Shown here: positions 1-10,384 of the stretch, piece after piece
How the letters are laid out: every line of letters starts with the position of its first letter
Position numbering within the stretch: position 1 is the stretch's first letter
Assembly: GCA_022661535.1 (NCBI GenBank)
Contig: JAKULF010000011.1
Span: 2,666,001-2,730,000 of the forward strand
Origin: Eutypa lata
Taxonomy: Eukaryota; Ascomycota; Sordariomycetes; Xylariales; Diatrypaceae
Length of the DNA stretch: 64,000 nucleotides
Reading direction: 5' to 3'
The notes under the pieces: model-generated
Seen by the model: only the letters and a program-made list of their open reading frames with translations
Databases searched by the model: none
What the model was told of the DNA's origin: nothing
Program-made: the position numbers and the translations under genes

Positions 1-240
1 TCATGGCCTTTCCGCGTAGGTACGATCGTCATCCTTGACGCTCCGTTTGTCTCAAGTGTATGTAGTCCGGGGTTGTCTCGGGCCAGGGGTCAACAAGTGC
101 ATTGTCGGTGTTTTACAATTCGCAGTTTAAATATCGAACAGATCCACCGAACATTGGATGAAAGAAAGAGAAGGAGAAAAAAAACATTCTTGCATTCGTA
201 CATATATTGCTGGTCAATTGAAGTACTCCTTTTAATAATC

Positions 241-1115
241 ATGTTCACCAAAATGTCGTCAAAATCATTATTCTTTCTAGCCGTGGCGGCGGTATCACAG
301 GCGGCGACCCCCGAAGGCTTTGAACCGGCTTCAGAAACGAATCTTTTAGTCTCTTTCGGAGCAGCCGCAGCCGAAAATGGAAATGTTCTCGCGAAATCCG
401 GTGAGTACTTCGTGGAGGATGTGCAAAGCTACTGCTCTACTAGATCTTAGGCTCCGAGGCTAACCAGTGTTATGTTTATGCAGCAACTCAGACGGCCCCG
501 GTCATTGGGACGCAGAGCAAATTGGACGGAACGTCATTTGCTGTGGTGATGATCGACCTCGATATCCCAACCGATACTCCGCCCGAGACGGGGACGCTGT
601 TGCACTGGATGCAAACGGGCCTTACACAGGGCGACTCAGCTACGACCATCAACACGACAACAGGGACGACAACAGCGTTCATGTTCCAAACGTCCGATTC
701 CCAGTCAGCTCTCGCAGAGTTACATCGGGCCGAACCCCCAGCTAGAGTACCACTTTCCCATAGATATACCCAGATCTTAGTGGACACGTCGGATGCGACG
801 GAGGAAGACCTCTCGGCTCTCGAAGATGCTTCTGCGAACAGACTGGATTTCGATGCTCTGACTGTCTTGACTGAGGCCGGTCTAGCCGATAAGATCATGG
901 CGGGAAACTTTTTCAAGGTCGAAAACCCGGGACCGGCAATGGGTACTGTGGCCAGCAACTCTTCAACTGGTGCTGCTACTTCCACGGGATCCACAACCGT
1001 GCCGACCGAGACTCCTGTCCAGAGCCCCATTCAGCCTGCATCGGCGGTTACGCGACAGGCGAGTGGCTTACTCGTTGGTCTTCTGTGTCTAGGAGCTATA
1101 TTCGCGACGTTGTAG
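241..1115 (+). CDS. Secreted PEBP-like (phosphatidylethanolamine-binding) protein, probably GPI-anchored
   Basis: Two exons, 241-400 and 484-1115. The intron at 401-483 has a GTGAGT donor, a GCTAAC branch and a CAG acceptor, and phase 1 is kept across it; the product is 263 aa. The start is the ATG at 241; the open frame upstream lacks a better start. Residues 1-21 form a signal peptide ending in a SQA-A type site. The PEBP core is recognisable: an IDLDIP motif in place of DPDAP, followed by LHWMQTGL, and later PLSHRY, which matches the second ligand-pocket segment. After about residue 210 the protein is Ser/Thr-rich and it ends in a hydrophobic tail with no charged residues, as GPI-anchored cell-wall proteins do. 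Known from the family: fungal secreted PEBP-like proteins are common but their ligands are poorly defined. The GPI anchor and wall location are inferred. Confidence 0.85.
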
Positions 1116-1595
1116 TTGTGTTAATGATTTATATTCTTGAGGGTTGCTAGGATGGGGACAATGAAAACTTTCAGAGGAGCATGGAATGTACAGATGGAGT
1201 GCAGGTGACGGGCGCAGGTGCAAATAGCGAGCTGTCTTATATTATTGAATATAAATTTAATCTGGTATTCATATTCTACCCAATTGTCTTCCGACCTTTT
1301 TTTGTTTTCTGGCTATGACGACGGTAGTGGGAAAAGCGAAATGAACCATCTATCCATTCTATGAACATGATGAATGCACTAAGTACAGCGACGTGAGAGT
1401 ACGGCAATGAACAGACGAAGAGATTAACCAAGGAGACAGACAACGCTTCCGCCACTGATATAACTAACAAATAGCAAAGCTTGTTAAAACTATATGTCAT
1501 ATGTACAAGAAGTATTAATATGCTATACATCGTAGGTTGTGCTCTTGAACCCCATATACTCAAAGCCTACCGTATAATTAAATCCACATAAGTCC

Positions 1596-4139
1596 TTAAG
1601 TTTCTTTCTTCAATTTTATCCTCAACGCCATATTCTGAACACTCACGACATTACCACTCCCGTCCATTTCAAACACTACAAAATGCCGGGTCAGTAATCA
1701 CTACCAAGAACTGGATGCCAAACAAGATATACGGAATCAGGAGTTTTATAGAAGCCCCTGCTCGAAACTGGGAATGGAGAGAAGCTAATAGAAACCCACC
1801 AAATGTATCAAGAGCTTTCGAGCCGTATTTGACCGCTGATTGGGTTACCCACTTCCCGCAGTTGGTGGAAAACATGTCCTTCGCGTGGTCGTAATCACCG
1901 AGGTTTTCTATGACAGCCTTGAAGGCGACTTTCTTGGATCCGTCCGAGTTCGTCGTCTCAAGGCCAGTCGGGAATATTCGGATTGAAGGGTCCGTAACAT
2001 TGACACCTGGAAGTGTAAATTGAAAGGCGATTGGTTGCACTATAATAGTGAAATAGATTAGTTATAGCTCGGTAACCATAGGTGCAGGGTCGGGAAGAGC
2101 TAGGCAGAGTTTAGAAGACTCAGATATTGAGTTACGCCTCTGTTTTAAATCCATCGCTTGAAAATAGGGGGAAAATCTAAAGAAACACTCACTATCCGTG
2201 CCGTTGCTGATCCAGTTTTCAACCCCCAAACCTGGCCTATCTGGATCTGTCGTAAATGTAATTGTACTATTGATCGTCACATTCGTGTTGGTAAAAGTGT
2301 ACGTCCCACCGTACACCCTATCCGCTTCTTCGCGAGCCACTTGTTCGAGTTTGGGGAGGATGATGGGACCTATGGTATCGGCCATGTGCCAATTGGCATT
2401 CCCAGGCCAGGCACCAACCAGGAGTGCCGTGATGCCGATTTCATAATCCGGAATCAGGATCATCAAGGACTGGTAAGCGTTAATGCTGCCGGCTTTCCCA
2501 TACGCATCGACAATCCGGTTGATAGTAGTCTCATTCCCGATTCGGATCCGCCGGAGTCCCCAGGGCGAGCCGATTCCTGCTATGATGTCTGATGTTGGAG
2601 TCGTAGGACGTATCCATCTTTGGGTGACGGGTCTGGTTAGTAGCGTGTTCTTGAAAATGTGGCGTCCTAGAGACGAGAAGTCATTCACAGACGACCACAT
2701 GTTCCCAGTCCTTTAGTGTTGGTGGATTAGATCAGCATCTTATCAATATTTCTATCTGTAGGTGTGATAGTCACGTACGCGTTAGCTTCGCCCAGACTAT
2801 AGTTCCAACCCGATTCGAGGCCTGCTGGTATGACACCGAGTTCCGCAGGCGCGTCTCGATAGTAGGTATTCCCTAGATCCAACGCCCCGATGATATCGTT
2901 CTCGATCATTTCCGTGTAATTCTTACCCGTTATGGACTCTAGTGCGTAGGCCAGGAACTGGTAGCCAAGATTGCTGTATCCGGCCGTCTGGGATGGTGCA
3001 AAGGAGGGAGGAACGTTGGCGAGGCCTTCGAAAAGCGCTATTATCGAATAAGAATTGGTTCACTGCCCGCCAATGTTAGCCACGTACCTTCTCTTGAACA
3101 CGGTACCCATTCACCGCACGTCGGAAATTCGGACACTATGTCTATAGTTAGTGGCTTTTCTTTGCCGGTATTCTCACGATTCAGGGGGCTGTCATGATTC
3201 GACCATTGTACGAAGTAGCAGGAATCATTCTGTGGATGAAGGGAACACTACTTACATGGTACTGGAGGAAAGCCCATCGACATTAATTCCGTTAAATTAC
3301 TTTCACGCTATGTCAGCACTCTCCATTTTACCTTACAAACTCGCGTTCTAGAAACGTTTGAGGCGGCAATGACAGACGAAAAGGTAAAGGAGCGCAAAAT
3401 ACGTACTACAAATACGTCAGCATTCACACACGGCAGAAAATCAAACTCAAAGCACCTTCAACAAGGAAGTCATTAGGCCCCAGGATAGTGTCTCTATGCA
3501 TCTATACGTACCTGCTCCTGCGTCAACTCTCCAAGAAGTGAGTCTAACAATTAGTATCTTAACAATCCAACGGTATGTGAAGTAAGCATGCAACCCACAG
3601 TCCCTGACAATCCCAGCCATATGACTTGCTATAGCACCAATAGTGATACCATCCCAATCGACGTTCATCACGGGGTCTTCGGCAGCTTTGCTGGCGAGAT
3701 CGGCCAATTCGGGAACCCACTTCGTGATCGGATCGTTGAGATACTGCTCCCCAGCTTCCGCGAGGAAAGTCAGCATCGTGAAGATCTTGGTGTTACTTCC
3801 CAGCCGGTATATCGTGTCCCCGTCGACTTCCTGCACGCCGGCGGGAGAGAGGTTGAGCAGTGGAGCCGTGTGGTAATGCTCCCAGAGCGGCTTGTCCTCG
3901 TCCGTCGTGCTGAAGATCTGTACGGACCAGGACGTCCAATTCGGATTCACGGACGGATCGGATTTGAGCCCCTCGAACGCTTCTGTCAGTTCCCCTAACG
4001 CCGTCTGCATGATTTCCGACGACGCGAAGTCGGCCGGGAGAGGAAAGCTCGGTCCATTGTAGGGGCAATTCGGAATCGCTGCTACCACGAAGCTCCGTAC
4101 TGCGAACACTAACGCTACGTAAAGGGTCGTGAGCCACAT
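1596..4139 (-). CDS. Secreted serine hydrolase of the beta-lactamase/transpeptidase-like fold
   Basis: Nine exons on the minus strand: 3599-4139, 3512-3543, 3256-3307, 3088-3135, 2779-3037, 2193-2710, 2136-2156, 1800-2039 and 1596-1675. Phases agree at every junction, giving about 596 aa. The start is the ATG at 4139; the frame upstream has only a GTG. Residues 1-21 form a signal peptide. Class C-type serine hydrolase motifs are present: S115-N-T-K118 (SxxK nucleophile and base) and Y245-S-N247 (YxN). Family landmarks are GIVRDYSLLGELTQEQ, GFPPVPLSEFPTCGEW and a C-terminal DTFVFEMDGSG. The fifth intron splits NAT-GNMW. The 36-nt intron at 2157-2192 is unusually short and in frame, so it may be retained, giving 608 aa. 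The substrate is unknown; relatives include amide or ester hydrolases, some in metabolite clusters. This gene has no obvious cluster around it. Confidence 0.82.
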
Positions 4140-5869
4140 CGCGCAGGCTATCAACACAGGTCAGAAAGTCGACGATACAAAGTTCTCTAGAACGAACAGC
4201 AGAGTGCGATAATATGTTGCAATGCTTCCCCTTAATCCTTAAATATGAAATCACAAGGGGGCGATGATCACCCATGAATGCAACCAAAGATCCAGGTTCA
4301 TAATTTCTACATACGTCTAGCACGTCATACTTGATAATACGATCCAGTACATTGGAATATATGTAAGTGCATGATGCGCGACAGGCCTATACCATGCGAC
4401 ACGGGATGCTGCTGGGGGTTGCGGTGCAAATGGTAAAATGAGGTTACCGCACTACCACATCAAACGGAAGCATCTATAACGGTCTATTCGTGGATCTCGA
4501 TTGCTACCTACCTTTTTTTTTCGATCATAAGAAGATGCAAATCATTACTGGACGGAGTTATTCAGGTCCGGATCAAGTGCCCGGGTGAATGCAGAAAAAT
4601 GAATAGCATGTGAAGCGATGGATAATAAGGAGAGGCCCCCTTGTTTGGAGTTAACCTTTTTCAATCAATCTCGGATCTCCCTCTCCATCCAATGTAACCC
4701 TGTAGGGTGGTAGGGTCTATTACAGATCATTACGCTTCCTCACCGACGGACCGAACATACTGGTGACCGCGCGTACTCAGTTAATAGCCTGATAGCCTAT
4801 TCGTCTGTGGGATTATATAGAAGCGAGGAGGACAGCGTGTTAACAATAGAAATGGATAGATTGGCATACGACTCTTTAAAAAGAAATTGTCTGGTTTTAG
4901 TGTTATGCGGCTAGATGTAATGGTTCTTGGATAAACATTGAGGGCGCCGTCTTCCGACTTCATGGGAACAGTTGCAGTATGAGTAAATCCATTTAATATG
5001 TTGTCCAGACCACGTGCCTGGTGGGAATTATATACTAGAGAAGCAACCGAAGTAGGAAAGATGAGCATGCATGTATAGGGGGCTGTCGTCTTCTTACGAC
5101 TTCAGCGTCTCAAGAATGTAACCCAAGTTTGATTAGACACGGCACACGATACTAGATTAGGAAAACAACCTTCACATTATTGAGATAGTAAAAATATCAA
5201 CAAGCTGATTGCCATTTGTATTCCTATAATCGATTTCAAAGTAGTGGCATATCTATGTGTAGAGGCCAAGCCTTTCTAAATCACACACTGCGCGGAGTAC
5301 GCCACAACTCATTTAGGGTAACAAGCTCATCTTTGTACATCAAGTCATTGCGCAGCTCAGATATCAGACGGCAATGTATCGGCCTTGCTGAGAATGATAT
5401 AGCATTCTGCGAGATGCCATCCAAAGGGAAGTTATACTTTAAAATCTAGTAATAAGAAGTAGGAAAGGACATGTTCATTGATAATGGAAATCTCGCAAAT
5501 TCACAATAATACCTCCGTCTCTTCGTGGCCATCCGCATATTACAGTGGCGATTTATGAATATTCTCAACGAATCTTAATCGTCTGTACATTGCTTTCCTT
5601 CCTTTCACCATCCATAACCCCGTAGGCATACGAGTGGCCCCTAATTAGAGAGTCACCATTGTTTGGCCGAAGAGCATTGGGGGTATGAGCTCCCGAGAGC
5701 CGCGAAGAGGATGTCACGAGGCTGCGTAGAGGCTATAGCGCATCCAATCAACTCATGTTCAGTGATGTAGATGCTGGAATCCGGGTACTCGAAAGTCCCA
5801 AACCGGCTTTCCAAAAGCATGTATGGGTATCAGCAGCCTTTTGCTTCTTCTAGGAGCTCCGTTGATACG
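4140..5869. other. Gene-free stretch
   Basis: AT-rich intergenic DNA. Several short open frames occur on both strands, but none shows a domain, splice-linked continuation or coding-like composition. I see no RNA gene or long repeat. The hydrolase promoter lies at the left end. Confidence 0.5.
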
Positions 5870-6860
5870 TACCTATCGATTGAAAACTTCTTCTTCTTCT
5901 TCAAGTGCCAATTGTAGGTAAGCAAGGGAATTGAGCATTATATGGTGATCATCGGCTAAGGTCTTCTTCTCGTCGAGTCCAAAGGAGAGGGATACTGTAC
6001 TGCATGGCCGTAGGGACTTCAGTGGAAAACCGGGACTGGGAATTTTGTTTCGAACTTCGTCAAGATTTTGGACCATACTCGGTTCAGATAAATCTTGCCT
6101 TTTGGAGACGTTATCCCCGCAGTTCCGAAGATGGTTTCGTTGCACGATTCAGCATATTCGATGGCGCCTAGGACGAGTCCAGAAAGACTTAGAGTACTTC
6201 TCTCGTTATCTATACTAAGATTTGGGGCTGTATCTCCAGTAGGTCTCCACTGCGAAATAGCATTAGCTTATTCCAGCGAGGTATCCATGAGGGTTCCTCC
6301 GTCTCGCCTAGGTAGTAGAGGATATCAGTGTTTTGGTAAGGCTACTTTGACGGGGTCCATGTATACCTCGGTCGTTGACTTATGATAATCGGGATAGAGT
6401 AACTCGCTACCCTTAGTGAAGTTCATCAGGCCTCGGAGACCAAAGATGAAGTCTCTGGTATCCAAATAAGCGAAGTTCGAGGCAAGGTACAGCACGAATA
6501 TCCAACTTTTGGAATACCCGATCTCACTTAAGGAAGCAAGCAGCCCACCAACAATATGCGCCTGCAAACCTATATTCCCGGGAGAAGACCGCCTCTAAGA
6601 TAATATTAGCAAAAGGGTCAACACGCTCCCATTCGATCTTTACATGGCCGCAGGGGAGAAATTTCCGTCCCGGCACATTGATCTCGTGAATGATACAGAC
6701 ACGAGTGAAGTAGGCATAGGAATAGAACCAGGAAAGCGCCTTCCAGACAGCATCACTGCTGAACTCGCATTTGTTTGGCAGCGGTAGTAGCTCCCGCTTT
6801 TTGGTTAAGACGTCGTATTAAAGAGGATCTTTAATCGGCCTGAGTTCGTTCGGATGCTGA
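5870..6860 (-). pseudogene. HET-domain (heterokaryon incompatibility) gene relic
   Basis: Read on the minus strand, scattered frames carry the HET order of motifs. SDAVWKALSWFYSYAYFTRV and CIIHEIN (about 6640-6760) correspond to the usual W-F-x-R-V-W-x-x-Q-E core. DTRDFIFGLRGL with LLYPDYHKSTTEVY (about 6350-6460) corresponds to the DPRDKVYALLG / PDYSKS-EVY segment. DILYYLGE with PSWIPRW (about 6270-6340) corresponds to the PSWVPDW box. A final C-terminal part runs to about 5873. The frame changes at least twice, near 6335 (a stop just before DILYY) and near 6250, without splice signals that would repair both, and no start codon fits. HET proteins are NLR-associated or standalone cell-death effectors in fungal self/non-self recognition. 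The gene appears inactive; the borders are approximate. Confidence 0.72.
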
Positions 6861-7442
6861 GGTTCCAAGCTTCTCGCATAGAAAGTCAGATATTGTTCGT
6901 TATTGACTCGATCGCAATCTTTGCTTGGTTATTGTCTCGTGTCTCGACTAAGCTAGAAAAGAACATTCTGAGCTCGCTCGTAGATAATATTACCTAGCCC
7001 GCATCTGTTTACACCTGATGCTCACGCTCATGGATGTTTGCTTGGTTTGATGCTGACATTTCATATTAATGGTGCTGATTCCACCTTTTCGGAATGCTTC
7101 GAAGATGCTTTAACTATGTACTACCTACCAGAGCTCATCCACCCATAGAAATCTAGGTCTGTCCTCGAGACGCAGGTAACTTATTAGTGCAGAATGAAGA
7201 TTCTGAATAGCTTCAACCCGAGCTGGTCCAACAGCTCTGGGACTTCCGAGCCTGTAGGTACATTGCTTGGCTTGGCGGTTGAGACGACTTACATATGTAG
7301 GTTGTATTAATTGACTACCCCTCCCTCTGAAATAACGATACCTACTTCTACCTATGTACTTAAATACCACACCTCTTCTTGCATTCATACCCATCATTCC
7401 AAGAAGTTATCCCAAACCAGACAAACCTATACACTCCAGAAA
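6861..7442. other. Intergenic, upstream region of the NIF3-like gene
   Basis: No supported gene. The right half is the promoter and leader of the small gene starting at 7443, including a pyrimidine- and A-rich leader. Confidence 0.4.
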
Positions 7443-7874
7443 ATGGCTGTAAAGTTCAAGCTTGTTTTCTTCGTTCCAACCGCGGATCTAGATGCCGTGA
7501 AAACCGCCATCTTCGCGGCCGGTGCGGGGCGATACCCCGGGCCAGGCAACTACACAGAATGTGCTTGGCAGACCTTAGGCACTGGACAATTCCGCCCTGG
7601 AGAGGCGGCGAACCCGCACATCGGAACAGTTGGTGCTCTGGAGAAGGTGGAAGAAGTTCGAGTGGAAACGCTCTGTGTGGGTGAGGATATTGCAAAGAAA
7701 GCCGTTGAGGCGTTGAAGAAGTGAGTATTTCTTTTTGTTTGTACTTAGCAGTATAGTTAAGTCTAATTAAGTAGTTATTGGTTCATTTTTCATGTTTGCT
7801 GACTGGCTGCCACTGGTAGAGCTCATCCTTATGAGGAGCCCGGGTATGAGGTCTACAGACTAGAGGACTTTTAA
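7443..7874 (+). CDS. NIF3/YqfO-like small PII/ACT-fold protein
   Basis: Two exons, 7443-7720 and 7820-7874. The intron at 7721-7819 (GTGAGT...GGTAG) splits a Lys codon, and the product is 110 aa. It is recognised by FFVPTADLDAVKTAIFAAGA near the N-terminus, CAWQTLGTGQFRP in the middle and AHPYEEPGYEVYRLED at the C-terminus. This is the pattern of stand-alone YqfO/NIF3 insertion-domain proteins found across bacteria and fungi. Exon 2 supplies the conserved HPYEEP segment, which confirms the splice. No catalytic residues are known for this domain; a regulatory or metal-binding role is usually proposed. There is no signal peptide, so it is probably cytosolic. The start is the first ATG with a good A-rich leader. 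Confidence 0.88.
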
Positions 7875-8396
7875 CCAACTGGGTTGTTTATCCGGTGGTT
7901 TTATATAGCATCAGCTTCTAACTACTTCTAAGGTTATAACTAACTTATGGCGCTTATTTGTAACACTTATTCTCCAGTTGCTTACCTCGTGAAATGACGT
8001 TCTGATGTGGTTAATGTAGTGTAATACCTGTGCACAAGCTCATCCTAGACACGTCGTAAATTTTTTGAATGCCTTTACTTTCCAGCACTCAAAATCCCTC
8101 TTATAGTTCTTCCATATATCAAATACTGAGTAGATATCTGTTTCGCTGCATCCTATAATGTGTGACTACCCGTTCAATCTGTCCCTTCTCCTGAACCATC
8201 ATACAGTGTTCTTTTAATATTTACACAGTGTCTCTACTTACCTCCCTCGCAACTCCCGTTTTACTCATACTCAATTCACCTCATCTCAAAATCGAAGCCA
8301 CTCCCTGATACAATGCACTCAAAACCTAAAAGAGAAATGGCCTCACTACGCTTTTCAGAAAGAAAATAAAACAACGACCAACAACCTACGGCAGAA
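7875..8396. other. Intergenic
   Basis: 3' region of the NIF3-like gene and promoter of the SWIM protein. No further gene or repeat seen. Confidence 0.4.
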
Positions 8397-9692
8397 ATGA
8401 CAGACCCCCTCCCAACACCCCGCACCTTCTTAACCTCCCTCCTCAACACCCTCGCCTCATCAGAATCTCCACCACCACCAGACCTGAATCTAGCCCGACC
8501 AAGAACTGTCGGTGCTAATGCCAATATCAGCGGTGACGGTGGCGGCGATGGTGATGGCAATGGCAATGGCGAAAGCGGCGGTATCATAAACCCACTAAAG
8601 CGGCTACCGGCCCCACACCGCGCGCTCCTGATAACACTGCACGTGCTGTACCCGTCGGTGCTGCTGCCGGCGCTGGACGTGCTGGACCGGCGGCTCGTGA
8701 TGCGGGTTTTTGTTGTAGGGGAGGAGGGAGCGGGGAAGGGGGAGTCGACTGCTGCATCTGCGTCCGCCAAACAGGAAGTGGTCGGTGGTGGCAGTCATGG
8801 AGTAGTAGCGGGGGATTCAGGCACGAGAGGGGACGGGGGAGGAGGGGGAGCAGGTCGTGAATCAGCCGAGGAAGCGAGACGACCAGAACAGCAACGACGA
8901 CAACAGACGGAGCTGGGATCTCCGCCATCTCCGTCAGTAGCACCACAACCATCACCACCGGACGAGGAAGACACCACCACCATAAAGGACGACAATATCC
9001 AGCAATCCCAATCGCAATCCCAAGAGCAGCCAACCTTCCACATCGTGCGATCAGCACAACAGCAGCAATCCAAATCCTTCAAAAAACGGCACCGCCAAGG
9101 AAACAACAACAGCAACAACAACAACAACACGGCGTCGACACCACGGAAGACGCCGTCGACGTACGTGGTGCGTCTGCGGTCGTGGAGCTGCACGTGCGCC
9201 GCGTTCGCGTTCGCTGCGTATCCGTTTGAGGGGGGCGGTCCTGGTGTTGGTGCTGGAGGTGGAGGTGGAGGTGGAGGTGGGAGTGGGGGTGGGGGTGGTG
9301 GTTACATCATCGAGCCGCCGATTTCTTCTTCTTCATTCTCGCCATCTACTAGAAAATCGAGATCTAATGGTGTTGGTGGTGGTGACCTCGGTGTTGATAA
9401 TGGGGAAGGAGATGAAGGAAAAGGGAAAGAGAAGGATGCCCGTTTTCCGGAGTGGGAGTTCGGCGGCCTTAGTATTGATGGAATGGTCGACAAGACAACG
9501 GCGGGGGCGGATGGGAGTGGGAGTGGAAGTGGAAATGGAAATGGGATCGCGGCTGGTGTCCCGGCGTGCAAACACCTCCTTGCGTGCGTCTTGGCGGAGA
9601 GGTTGGCCGGCTCCGGGCTCGGGTTGGCGAAGTATATGGAAGAGAGACGGGTGGGGAGGGAGGAGGGCGCTGGACTTGTTGGGGATGTTTGA
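8397..9692 (+). CDS. sws1: Sws1/ZSWIM7-like SWIM zinc-finger protein (Shu complex)
   Basis: One exon, 431 aa. The Sws1/Shu2/ZSWIM7 signature is visible in three pieces. LHVLYPSVLLPALDVLDRR (about 84-102) matches the helix preceding the finger. SCTCAAFAFAAYPFEGG contains the C265-x-C267 half. ACKHLLACVLAERL contains the C391-x-H393 half. Known from the family: Sws1 pairs with RAD51 paralogues and promotes homologous recombination as a Shu-complex subunit. Typical members are under about 250 aa. This one is enlarged by Gly/Asn/Gln/Ser-rich low-complexity segments at about 110-260 and by a Gly-rich plus acidic insert of 123 residues between the two finger halves. The start is the ATG at 8397. 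A GAGGT pentanucleotide array begins inside the stop codon. An alternative reading as a different SWIM family is less likely because of the helix match. Confidence 0.78.
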   Translation: MTDPLPTPRTFLTSLLNTLASSESPPPPDLNLARPRTVGANANISGDGGGDGDGNGNGESGGIINPLKRLPAPHRALLITLHVLYPSVLLPALDVLDRRLVMRVFVVGEEGAGKGESTAASASAKQEVVGGGSHGVVAGDSGTRGDGGGGGAGRESAEEARRPEQQRRQQTELGSPPSPSVAPQPSPPDEEDTTTIKDDNIQQSQSQSQEQPTFHIVRSAQQQQSKSFKKRHRQGNNNSNNNNNTASTPRKTPSTYVVRLRSWSCTCAAFAFAAYPFEGGGPGVGAGGGGGGGGGSGGGGGGYIIEPPISSSSFSPSTRKSRSNGVGGGDLGVDNGEGDEGKGKEKDARFPEWEFGGLSIDGMVDKTTAGADGSGSGSGNGNGIAAGVPACKHLLACVLAERLAGSGLGLAKYMEERRVGREEGAGLVGDV

Positions 9693-9769
9693 GGTGAGGT
9701 GAGGTGAGGTGAGGTGAGGTGAGGTGAGGTGAGGTGAGGTGAGGTGAGGTGAGGTGAGGTGAGGTGAGG
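9691..9769 (+). repeat. GAGGT pentanucleotide tandem array
   Basis: 15 perfect GAGGT units followed by GAGG. The array starts at the second base of the TGA stop of the SWIM gene, so it forms the first part of the 3' UTR. Confidence 0.97.
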
Positions 9770-10384
9770 CCGGTTGAAGTGTAGATTATAGACTTGCTGG
9801 CTGGCTGGTCTTACTAGGGAGATGGGAGTGAGGAAATTGTACGTGTATGTGTATTTCAAAAGATAAACTAGGGTACGGGGTATGGGGTCTCATGAGCTAT
9901 GATTTATGATTATGCGAAACAAACGAAGGGTTCACGGGTCTGCTGTACATACATACGCATATGATATGGGAAACGGGATGGTAATAGCATTATAGAGAGC
10001 ATTGCATGAGGACATGATGATCAAACCAAGAAAAAAGAAATTAGCATATCATGGCTTGGATTGATGCAACTCATGAAGTTCTTCGTTGATTCTGCACAAG
10101 AGGGCCTATAGAGTCCAGTGCTAGTATCCCTCTTTATTCCGCACCACAGAAGGTCTTCTCTTCCTGTTCCATCGAATTCTATAGGTTGGTTGCTCGTGAT
10201 GCCCTCTTTTCTTAGCCCTCAGAACCTGATCTTGAATAGGTATTGAGATCAGGGGGGTATTATACATGATGCATGCCCTCCCGCCTGCCTGCTACTTGCA
10301 TACCGTAGTACTTATTCCTTCCTCCCTCTCTCCATCCCCATGACTGACTTATCTTTTTTGTGTCATCATTTACTTCAGCCCCCT
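9770..10384. other. Convergent intergenic region between the SWIM gene and RPN8
   Basis: 3' regions of two converging genes. No additional gene is supported; the open frames at 10340-10598 are shadows of the RPN8 end. Confidence 0.5.

Noticed and set aside
4781..5068. 95-codon minus-strand frame
   Set aside because: No motif, no splice-linked extension, composition like its AT-rich surroundings.
9302..9859. 185-codon minus-strand frame with repeated LTSPH
   Set aside because: Product of the GAGGT array read backwards and the antisense of the SWIM gene.
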